The notes under the pieces: model-generated
What the model was told of the DNA's origin: nothing
What the model saw: only the letters and a program-made list of their open reading frames with translations
The model's database searches: none
Made by a program: the position numbers and the translations under genes
Part shown: positions 1-5,616 of the stretch, piece by piece
How the letters are laid out: each line of letters opens with the position of its first letter
How positions within the stretch are numbered: the first letter of the stretch is position 1
DNA from: an uncultured Bacteroidales bacterium
GTDB taxonomy: Bacteria > Bacteroidota > Bacteroidia > Bacteroidales > UBA932
Assembly (NCBI GenBank): GCA_945983015.1
Contig: CAMFSN010000090.1
Coordinates: 1-5,616, forward strand
Length of the DNA: 5,616 bases
Reading direction: 5' to 3'

Positions 1-47
1 GAGATAGGAGTCCGTCTCGTGGGCTCGGAGATGTGTATAAGAGACAG
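1..47. other. Illumina Nextera i7 adapter left on contig end (artefact)
   Basis: This segment is library-preparation sequence, not genome. In order it holds GAGAT (the 3' end of the P7 oligo, 1-5), AGGAGTCC (6-13, which matches the Nextera i7 index N705 as it appears in the oligo), GTCTCGTGGGCTCGG (14-28, Nextera read-2 part) and AGATGTGTATAAGAGACAG (29-47, the 19-bp Tn5 mosaic end). The order and spacing agree with a Nextera P7 index primer joined to a tagmented fragment. Genomic sequence should start at base 48. A GTG at 33-35 inside the mosaic end opens the frame of the following gene and would wrongly lengthen its protein by 19 residues. The identification rests on recalled adapter sequences that match over the whole segment. 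Confidence 0.97.
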
Positions 48-89
48 ATTGCACGCGTTAAGGAAGATACACATAATATATCACAGGAT

Positions 90-182
90 ATGACTAAAAA
101 AATTACCTCTGTCAAAGCTTCAGTTCTAAGCCTTCTGTCGTTAGGACTGATTTCATTTCAAGCTTGTCAGGTCGATGAACGC
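90..182 (+). other. Lipoprotein signal peptide with surface-export-like signal
   Basis: Residues 1-25 of the lipoprotein form a type II signal peptide: positive residues at 3, 4 and 9, a Leu/Ser/Ile-rich core, then Cys26 as the predicted acylation site. Positions +1 to +5 after the cysteine are Q-V-D-E-R. Surface lipoproteins of Capnocytophaga and Bacteroides carry a short acidic stretch at this place, so surface exposure is inferred. The residue before Cys is Ala, as expected, but the -3 residue is Phe rather than Leu. Confidence 0.75.
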
Positions 183-2900
183 TATTCCTTTGAAAACATT
201 AAGGACGTAAGCACGGACGTGACACTCTTTGAAAAAGGAATTTCCATTCCTCTGGTAAAAAGCACTGCGAAGATTACAGTAGATTCGATTATTCGTGCCA
301 GCGGTTTGGACACTACAGCATTCGGAAATTACCTTAAGGTAGCTGAAGATGGTTCCTACTACATAAGCTATGCGCAGGAATTCTCCTTTAATGATGCCAT
401 TAAGGAATTGGACCTAAAGAACCTGGTTCAAGTATCAGGGATTGACTATTCTCAGACTTTGAGCTATAATATCGGAGATCTGAACGCTTCTGAATTGATG
501 ATATCCGGCACGGAATTCAAAAAGATTCAGCCAGTTGAAGAGATTAAGGTAGATCTGAACCTGCCTTCACAGAGCAAGCAGAGCACGCTTTTGCCTTTGA
601 CTACTATTCAATCTGCAGTCTCTGTTGCTGAGATGATGGGACAAAGCGATATCAACATCTCTGAATATAATCATGATTTCTCCTCGGATGACCTCACTGT
701 CGCCGCCTTTTCTCTGCCATCCTTCATTAAGAGCTTGGAATCAGCCGAGTTAAAGGCAGGAGCAGGCATTAAGGTAACTGTGGACATCCCGGGATGCGTT
801 TTCTCGCAGGGGCAGATTATTCCTGAGTTGACGGCAGACCTCTCCGATGTGCTTACTTTTGCCGCAGGAGGTTCTGTCCTGGACTGCAGTTCCTTGGAAC
901 TGAATGCACTTAACTCCTTCAGTGCCAGCAAGGTATTCGAAGTGGCTTCCCTGAATGCCTCCAAATTCACAGAGAATAAGACTGTATCGATTACAGGCAC
1001 GCTTAAATCTTCTGGACTCAAAGCCACTGTAGCTCAGGCTAAGACAGTTACTGAGGACCTGCAGGTAAGAGTTCAGATTGAGTTTGTGAATTTCCAGCTC
1101 AAGCAGGCATACGGACAGCTTGAAGGTCTTTCCTACGAGATAAATGAGGGCACAGGTGAGATTATTTATGAGTTGCCTTCGGAGATAGGTAATTTCGGTA
1201 CCTTCACCATCATACCTAAGGGTAGTCCTGCCCTAAGCATCGATCTTAGAATTCCTCAGATAGAAGGGATCGACATCGTGGCTGAAAACGGTCTTGTAAT
1301 TAAGGTTCCTTCCTTCCTTCGTTTCTCTGACATTCCATCTGACTTTGTTTATGACGAAAACGCCAGCACATTGACTCTCAATATATTAAAGAACACTTTA
1401 TATAAGCTGCCTATCTCAGAACTTGTGATTAGCCCAGAGAAAGTGGATAACAAATACATTATAAAGGCAAATGCTCAGGTTACAGGCTCCATTGGCATTC
1501 CTGACGGAAGAGTTGACCTGGCTAAGTTGTCCGGTCTTTCCGGAAAGAGTCTGGGAGTTGTAGCCGGCATTCCGAATCTGGAAGCTCAGAGTATAAAATT
1601 GGAAAAATTGGCCATAGATGTAGATGAGAGCGCTAAACTCACTCTCTTGAAGGCTAATGAGATTCCTCAGATGGTAAACAAGATTGAGGCTATCAATCTC
1701 GAAGGAACCAAGCTTTTTGTAGAACTTTTACTTGAGAATCTACCAAATCTCGGAGAGGGTAAGTTTGTTGTCGACCTTTGCGCTGAATTCCCTGATTTCG
1801 TGGTGCCTTCATCCATTCAGCTCCAGGGCGAGATAGTGGACGGCAAGTTCTCACAAAGTTTTGATATAGAAAAACTTGACTTCTCTTCCTATGACCTTAA
1901 GACTATGAGAGAGGAAGGTACTGATCTTAGTGGGGATGTCAAGTTCTACGGTAAGGTATCTGCTGAGAATCCAAGTGTCAATCTCGAGGACCTTAAGGCT
2001 GACATTACTGGAACAGTCAAGGTGAAGATTGCAGACGAGAATAATGAGATTAAAGTGAAAGATTTGTCCGCATATATTGACTATCAGTTGGATACCCTCT
2101 TCAAGTTCCCATTCTTCACTCTTCCTAAGGAACTCGAAGGCTGTACTCTCGATCTGCCTAAGGCTCAGCTTGCAGCTAGCATCAGCAGTAATTTGTCCCT
2201 GCCTGTCAGCGCAGAGATAAATCTGGAAGACGGCTTGCTTACTCTTCCTCTGGTGGACTTCCCATATTCTACTTCAGCAGATGTCGTGGAGACTGTAAAG
2301 AACGAATATGAGATAGAGCTGAATCCTCTTCTGCAGATTCAAAAGGATAGCATCTCTGCTCTTATGGGTCTGAGGGTTCACCCTGACAAATTGGCCAAGG
2401 TGGATATGTTCGCAGACTACACTCTCGATTTGAACCTGGGAGTCGAAGTTCCTGTACAGCTCGGAGATGAGTTCTCCTATACCTATGCGGACACGGTGGA
2501 TCTGGGAAGCAATGCTGATCTCCTCAAGGATATTCTCGCTATGACCAGTGTCCAGCTCTTCGGCCAGGTGGAAAGCACTCTGCCATTCACCGTGGGCGTA
2601 GCTCTGGAACTCCTTGCATACGATGCCGAGAATAACACATATACTGTTCTCCCTACAGAAGAGATAAAGACTGTTCTGGCAAAGGCTGGGGAAAACAATG
2701 ATTTCTCTCTCCTTCTCAAGACTCTCGAGGGCAGTGATCTCTCTACTTTGAGTCACCTTAGATTCAGTATAGACCTCGCTGCTAACGGACAGGCTCTCGG
2801 GAAGGAAAATTATATCTGCATCAGCGGTCTGGGAATTACAGTACCTGAAGGTGTCAGCATTAATGTTACAGAACTTAGCAATTCATCTAAAGAGCAATAA
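90..2900 (+). CDS. Large repeat-built surface lipoprotein, function unknown
   Basis: The 936-residue product begins at ATG 90. The frame is open further upstream, but those codons run into adapter sequence, and a signal peptide fits exactly from this ATG: a lysine-rich start (MTKK), a hydrophobic core at about residues 10-23 and a cysteine at 26 (SFQAC). The lipobox is loose, as is usual in Bacteroidota. After the cysteine comes QVDER, which resembles the acidic lipoprotein export signal that sends Bacteroidota lipoproteins to the cell surface. The mature part alternates short hydrophobic strands with turns, has no membrane segment or visible catalytic motif, and suggests beta-sandwich domains. 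A unit of roughly 153-163 residues recurs four times, with LP/IP anchors near residues 210, 363, 526 and 679. No strong Shine-Dalgarno is seen. The next gene starts 6 bp after the stop, so co-transcription is likely. I recognise the general style of large Bacteroidales lipoproteins encoded beside DUF5723 proteins, but no named function; adhesion, structural or lipid-binding roles are possible and unproven. Confidence 0.88.
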   Translation: MTKKITSVKASVLSLLSLGLISFQACQVDERYSFENIKDVSTDVTLFEKGISIPLVKSTAKITVDSIIRASGLDTTAFGNYLKVAEDGSYYISYAQEFSFNDAIKELDLKNLVQVSGIDYSQTLSYNIGDLNASELMISGTEFKKIQPVEEIKVDLNLPSQSKQSTLLPLTTIQSAVSVAEMMGQSDINISEYNHDFSSDDLTVAAFSLPSFIKSLESAELKAGAGIKVTVDIPGCVFSQGQIIPELTADLSDVLTFAAGGSVLDCSSLELNALNSFSASKVFEVASLNASKFTENKTVSITGTLKSSGLKATVAQAKTVTEDLQVRVQIEFVNFQLKQAYGQLEGLSYEINEGTGEIIYELPSEIGNFGTFTIIPKGSPALSIDLRIPQIEGIDIVAENGLVIKVPSFLRFSDIPSDFVYDENASTLTLNILKNTLYKLPISELVISPEKVDNKYIIKANAQVTGSIGIPDGRVDLAKLSGLSGKSLGVVAGIPNLEAQSIKLEKLAIDVDESAKLTLLKANEIPQMVNKIEAINLEGTKLFVELLLENLPNLGEGKFVVDLCAEFPDFVVPSSIQLQGEIVDGKFSQSFDIEKLDFSSYDLKTMREEGTDLSGDVKFYGKVSAENPSVNLEDLKADITGTVKVKIADENNEIKVKDLSAYIDYQLDTLFKFPFFTLPKELEGCTLDLPKAQLAASISSNLSLPVSAEINLEDGLLTLPLVDFPYSTSADVVETVKNEYEIELNPLLQIQKDSISALMGLRVHPDKLAKVDMFADYTLDLNLGVEVPVQLGDEFSYTYADTVDLGSNADLLKDILAMTSVQLFGQVESTLPFTVGVALELLAYDAENNTYTVLPTEEIKTVLAKAGENNDFSLLLKTLEGSDLSTLSHLRFSIDLAANGQALGKENYICISGLGITVPEGVSINVTELSNSSKEQ
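714..2207 (+). repeat. Four-fold degenerate protein repeat within the lipoprotein gene
   Basis: The same pattern appears four times in the encoded protein: an LP or IP, a short stretch with hydrophobic spacing, then a strand ending in a second proline. The openings are LPSFIKSLES (residue 209), LPSEIGNFGT (362), IPQMVNKIEA (525) and LPKELEGCTL (678). The closings are KVTVDIPG, SIDLRIPQ, LLLENLPN and SNLSLPV. First prolines are 153, 163 and 153 residues apart, and second prolines 155, 163 and 153, so the two anchors keep register. Further similar strands precede the later copies (GLSYEI, LAIDVD, LSAYIDYQ). DNA identity between copies is low, so this is old duplication, not a recent tandem array. 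Aligned by eye only. Confidence 0.5.
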
Positions 2901-2906
2901 TAGCTT

Positions 2907-4307
2907 ATGAACACAACTGTTAGAAAAAATATCATCGCCTCGGCCCTGATTCTTATGGGTTTTGCGGCGAGTGCTCAGACAAACTCTTCCTTCTTTTTGG
3001 ATAACTATGCCTACAGATACAGACTGAATCCTGCCCTTATGTCTGAGAAATCCTTCTTAGGCTTGGGAGTAGGTGCTGTGAGTACAGGAATAGACAGTGA
3101 TCTGGGTCTTTCCACCTTCCTTTACCCTTCTGCCGACGGGCAAGGTCTGGTTACCGGTTTGAACAGCAGTGTAAGTTCCGAGGAATTCCTCTCAAAAATA
3201 GCCAATGACAACCTCATCGGCTTGGATGTGTACGAGAATATCCTCTCTGTGGGTAAACGTAGAGAAAGGTCTCTCTCCACTTTGGAGATAAACCTCAGAG
3301 CCAATCTTCAGGCTAACCTGAGCGGAGATCTTTTCAGACTATTAAAAAACGGTCCTGAAGGCTCAGCTATGGACCTTTCGAACACAGCCATCAATGCTGA
3401 TTCATATCTGGAAATCGCTTACGGCAGAGCCCGTCAGAATAAGAAAGGTAACTTCACCTTTGGATACAGACTGAAATTCCTCGCCGGATTGGCAGCCTTG
3501 GATCTGAATCTGAATAACACCAGTCTCGACATCTCCGGACAAAGTGCTAAGATAAACGTCAATGCAGAGGGTAGATTGGCTGCCAATGTTCTCAGCCTAA
3601 GCCAGGATGCTGATGGAAAGCTCTCGGCTATTCCGAATTACAATAACATCTCTCCGGCCGGCTATGGTGGAGCAGTGGATCTGGGTATAGCCTGGACACT
3701 TTTTAACAGACTCACCCTCTCGGCTTCCATTTCAGACCTCGGACTTATGTCTTGGAAGTATAATAACAAGCTTTACACTGGAACTTCAGTAGAGTTCAAT
3801 GGTGTGGACTTGAGCGAGACTACGGACGTAAATTCAGAGCTGCAAGCCATCGGAGACCAGTTCAAGGAGCTATTGAACCTCCAGTACAGTAGCCTGAATG
3901 AGAAGAGCAGCGTCGCTATGCTTCCATTCACAGCCAGAGCAGGTGCCAGATTGAGGGTTCCTCTTCTGGAGTTCCTTACCCTCGGTGCCCACGCCAGCTA
4001 TAAGAACGACATCGTTCCTGTCTGGGATACCAGAGTCGGAGCTACAGCCACACTCTTCAGAATCCTCAGCCTCTCTGCTAACTGTGGTAAGAGCACTTAT
4101 GGCAATGTCTGCGGTGCCGGCCTGAGCCTCACCTTTCTGTTCCTGAACCTTTATGTAAGCGCAGACGCTTATTCAGGACCTGTAGGCTTGTACACTGGTC
4201 CGATAGGCGGAACTAATATGACTATTCCATATCCTGTGGACAATTTCCGCTATAAACTGAACGTCGGACTTACGATGCAGTTAGGAAAGAGATATAACAG
4301 GTATTAA
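2907..4307 (+). CDS. DUF5723-like predicted outer-membrane barrel protein
   Basis: The 466-residue product has a classical signal peptide: MNTTVRK, a hydrophobic stretch at about residues 9-20, and a likely cut after ASA (residue 23) before QTNSSFF. Right after it comes FLDNYAYRYRLNPAL (30-44). This aromatic stretch ending in LNPA is typical of Bacteroidota DUF5723 and related FadL/PorV-type barrels. The rest is rich in alternating strands with aromatic and Gly residues (for example ITLGAH-like and LFLNLYVSADAY-like segments), and the chain ends in a strand-like YKLNVGLTMQLGKRYNRY with a terminal Tyr, fitting insertion by the BAM machinery. Length is in the usual range for the family. It starts 6 bp after the lipoprotein stop, so it probably shares that mRNA and acts with that protein at the outer membrane. 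The gene ends in stacked stops TAA-TAG-TAG. The family has no established function known to me; transporter, scaffold or channel roles remain open. Confidence 0.85.
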   Translation: MNTTVRKNIIASALILMGFAASAQTNSSFFLDNYAYRYRLNPALMSEKSFLGLGVGAVSTGIDSDLGLSTFLYPSADGQGLVTGLNSSVSSEEFLSKIANDNLIGLDVYENILSVGKRRERSLSTLEINLRANLQANLSGDLFRLLKNGPEGSAMDLSNTAINADSYLEIAYGRARQNKKGNFTFGYRLKFLAGLAALDLNLNNTSLDISGQSAKINVNAEGRLAANVLSLSQDADGKLSAIPNYNNISPAGYGGAVDLGIAWTLFNRLTLSASISDLGLMSWKYNNKLYTGTSVEFNGVDLSETTDVNSELQAIGDQFKELLNLQYSSLNEKSSVAMLPFTARAGARLRVPLLEFLTLGAHASYKNDIVPVWDTRVGATATLFRILSLSANCGKSTYGNVCGAGLSLTFLFLNLYVSADAYSGPVGLYTGPIGGTNMTIPYPVDNFRYKLNVGLTMQLGKRYNRY

Positions 4308-4316
4308 TAGTAGTTT

Positions 4317-5537
4317 TTACAGCTCCTTTCTGAAAAGAAGGGAGCTGTCTCCATAAGAGAGAAAGCGGAAGCCATTAGAGAGGGCATAGTCGTAGATCTT
4401 ACGCCAATCCTCTCCCACAAAGGCCGCTACAAGCAAAATAAGGGTGCTCTCGCTTTGATGAAAGTTAGTGATGAGCATGTCCACCAGACGGAACTTGAAT
4501 CCGGGCACAATGATTATTCTTGTGCCCGTTTTTAATTCTTCGAGTCCATTGGCCTCCATATAATCCACTATGGCCTTCAGAGCCTGCTCAGTACTGTATT
4601 CGTAATCCCTCAGGTAAGGGTCCCACTGATTTACATCCCTGGGCTCGGAGTTTTCCATAATACTTACACCTATATAATATAGGGACTCCAGAGTTCGCAC
4701 CGAAGTAGTACCCACAGCTACCAGCTTAGACTTTCTCTCGATCAAAGCCTTAAGAAAAGACTTCTTTACCACGAAAGGCTCCCTGTGCATTGTGTGTTCG
4801 CTGACATCGGAAGACTTTACCGGCAGGAAAGTCCCAGCCCCCACGTGAAGACAAACGGTGTTCAGGCTGACCTTTTTCTCCCTTAGGCGGGCCAATTCCC
4901 TTTCGGTAAAGTGCAAACCTGCCGTAGGAGCTGCTACGGAGCCCCTGAAATGGGCATAAACGGTCTGATAACGCTCTGTATCTATCTGCTCAGTATCTCG
5001 GTTCAAATAGGGTGGAATAGGGACTTTTCCGCAGGCTTCCAGCACGTTAGAAAAGACTTCGCCCCCTTTCCAGCTGAATTCCACCACTCCCGTCTGCCCT
5101 TCGCGGCTTATCAGCCTTGCTTTTAATGCCAATTCTCTCATCCTCTCATCTTCGCTGCCTTCGGGGATATAATAACTTAGCAGGTCCTCCTTCCAACGCT
5201 TCGCGTTTCCGATTACACATTGCCAAGAGCAGGATTCCGTACTGGCAAAAGCCTGGGCATAGTCGGAGGGTTCTACGGGCTGGAGGCAGAATATCTCTAT
5301 GTGCGCTCCGCTATCCCTTTTAAAATGAAGCCTGGCGGGGACTACCTTTGTGTCATTAAAGACCATAAAAGAGCCTTCAGGGATGTATTCAGGCAGGTTT
5401 TTGAACTGTCTTTCGGAGATTTCAGCATCTCTGTAGATTAATAATTTGGAAGCATCACGCTCTTCCAGTGGATATTTTGCAATCCTGTCCTCTGTCAAAG
5501 GGTATTTATAGTCTTCAATTTTTATACTAGGAATCAT
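4317..5537 (-). CDS. queA: S-adenosylmethionine:tRNA ribosyltransferase-isomerase QueA
   Basis: QueA moves the ribosyl part of S-adenosylmethionine onto preQ1-modified tRNA and isomerises it to epoxyqueuosine, a late step in making queuosine at wobble position 34 of GUN-anticodon tRNAs in the cytoplasm. Family signatures run in order through the 406 residues: FNDTKVVPARL (60-70), PPYL (175-178) then RYQTVYA, SVAAPTAGLHFT (200-211), LHVGAGTFLPV (230-240), HTMHRE (248-253), VGTTSVRTLES (275-285), LITNFHQSESTLILLVAAF (355-373) and SYGDSSLLF near the end. It is about 50 residues longer than E. coli QueA; much of the excess lies at 286-337, between VGTTSVRTLES and GTRIIIVPG. Start is ATG 5537: the in-frame TTG at 5558 lies inside the predicted -7 promoter box. 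The gene faces the lipoprotein operon, stops 9 bp apart, and looks complete. Bacteroidota can carry a second, shorter QueA, so this long form may be a paralogue with somewhat different use. Confidence 0.94.
   Translation of the reverse strand: MIPSIKIEDYKYPLTEDRIAKYPLEERDASKLLIYRDAEISERQFKNLPEYIPEGSFMVFNDTKVVPARLHFKRDSGAHIEIFCLQPVEPSDYAQAFASTESCSWQCVIGNAKRWKEDLLSYYIPEGSEDERMRELALKARLISREGQTGVVEFSWKGGEVFSNVLEACGKVPIPPYLNRDTEQIDTERYQTVYAHFRGSVAAPTAGLHFTERELARLREKKVSLNTVCLHVGAGTFLPVKSSDVSEHTMHREPFVVKKSFLKALIERKSKLVAVGTTSVRTLESLYYIGVSIMENSEPRDVNQWDPYLRDYEYSTEQALKAIVDYMEANGLEELKTGTRIIIVPGFKFRLVDMLITNFHQSESTLILLVAAFVGEDWRKIYDYALSNGFRFLSYGDSSLLFRKEL
4319..4348 (+). other. 13-bp hairpin at the convergent gene junction
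   Basis: ACAGCTCCTTTCT (4319-4331) pairs with AGAAGGGAGCTGT (4336-4348) around a GAAA loop. In + strand RNA all 13 pairs form, one of them a U-G wobble (4327/4340), and the loop is a stable GNRA tetraloop. In - strand RNA the same position is an A-C mismatch, so the stem there is broken. The hairpin follows the stops of the barrel gene by 11 bases while coding for the last residues of queA on the other strand. It probably marks the 3' end of the lipoprotein-barrel mRNA, either as a terminator or as a block to RNA decay. No U-run follows it on either strand, so it is not a standard intrinsic terminator. Confidence 0.55.
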
Positions 5538-5555
5538 CTTCTTACTAATTTGGCG

Positions 5556-5589
5556 CAAAGATAATAAGAATAATAAAAACTTAAATCAA
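5556..5589 (-). promoter_or_regulatory. Bacteroidota-type promoter of queA
   Basis: Read on the - strand, TATCTTTG (5563-5556) matches the Bacteroidota sigma-ABfr -7 consensus TAnnTTTG at every fixed base. A TTG at 5589-5587 could be the -33 element, but the 23-nt gap is a little longer than the usual 19-21. Transcription would start around 5549-5552, giving a short leader of about 12-15 nt before ATG 5537. No strong Shine-Dalgarno is present, which is normal in this phylum. Confidence 0.65.
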
Positions 5590-5594
5590 TTTAA
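5581..5594. repeat. Short AT-rich dyad in the queA upstream region
   Basis: TTAAAT-CA-ATTTAA is a perfect inverted repeat with 6-bp arms and a 2-bp centre, overlapping the candidate -33 element of queA. It could be an operator, but the base composition here makes such a match likely by chance. Confidence 0.2.
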
Positions 5595-5601
5595 TATTCT
5601 T

Positions 5602-5609
5602 TACATTTG
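5602..5609 (+). promoter_or_regulatory. Possible outward-facing -7 box
   Basis: TACATTTG on the + strand fits TAnnTTTG at all fixed bases and would drive a gene starting just beyond the window, divergent from queA. No TTTG-like -33 element is visible at the expected distance upstream, and the region is AT-rich, so a chance match is quite possible. Confidence 0.3.
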
Positions 5610-5616
5610 TTAAGTG

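Noticed and set aside
29..47. A genuine Tn5/IS50-type transposon end
   Set aside because: The mosaic end is a synthetic hybrid and is preceded by Nextera index and P7 sequence; no transposase or target duplication is present.
33..89. GTG 33 as the start of the lipoprotein gene
   Set aside because: Bases 33-47 are Tn5 mosaic-end adapter, and the signal peptide starts cleanly at ATG 90.
671..1027. 118-codon open frame on the - strand inside the lipoprotein gene
   Set aside because: It lies opposite a well-supported gene, has no family signature and no promoter or start context; a shadow frame.
2274..2756. 160-codon and 78-codon open frames on the - strand near the lipoprotein 3' end
   Set aside because: Both overlap the lipoprotein coding region, overlap each other and show biased, non-protein-like composition; shadow frames.
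90..4307. SusC/SusD-type glycan uptake pair
   Set aside because: The first protein is strand-rich with no SusD-like helical repeats, and the barrel is too short for SusC and lacks a TonB box or plug domain.
4314..4348. Standard rho-independent terminator at the convergent junction
   Set aside because: The T-run (4314-4318) comes before the hairpin on the + strand, and no T-run follows it on either strand, so only a hairpin is claimed.
4911..5441. Three short + strand open frames inside queA
   Set aside because: They are antisense to conserved QueA motifs and have no recognisable features.

Overview
The window looks like a fragment of a Bacteroidales (phylum Bacteroidota) genome, probably one end of a contig assembled from Illumina Nextera reads. 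Four things point to this group: a very large lipoprotein whose acylated cysteine is followed by an acidic Q-x-D-E stretch; a DUF5723-type outer-membrane protein; a long (406-residue) form of QueA; and a TATCTTTG box, which fits the Bacteroidota TAnnTTTG -7 promoter element, just upstream of queA. I cannot place it to genus.

Bases 1-47 are not genomic. They read as the end of an Illumina P7 oligo, an 8-base i7 index, the Nextera read-2 sequence and the 19-bp Tn5 mosaic end. Genomic sequence begins at about base 48. From 90 to 4307 two genes lie on the + strand, separated by 6 bp: a 936-residue predicted surface lipoprotein built largely from a repeated beta-rich unit, and a 466-residue secreted protein predicted to form an outer-membrane barrel (DUF5723-like). 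Convergent to them, with only 9 bp between stop codons, is queA on the - strand (5537-4317). A hairpin at the junction overlaps the last codons of queA. Bases 5538-5616 are an AT-rich intergenic region with a good queA promoter and a weaker candidate promoter facing out of the window on the + strand.

The two + strand genes are very probably one operon, and their products would meet at the outer membrane: a lipid-anchored, repeat-built protein and a barrel partner. No function is known to me for this pair, and it is the only candidate here for an undescribed system. queA is a housekeeping tRNA-modification gene (queuosine pathway) with no evident link to the pair. I see no RNA genes, CRISPR, insertion sequences, phage or defence genes.
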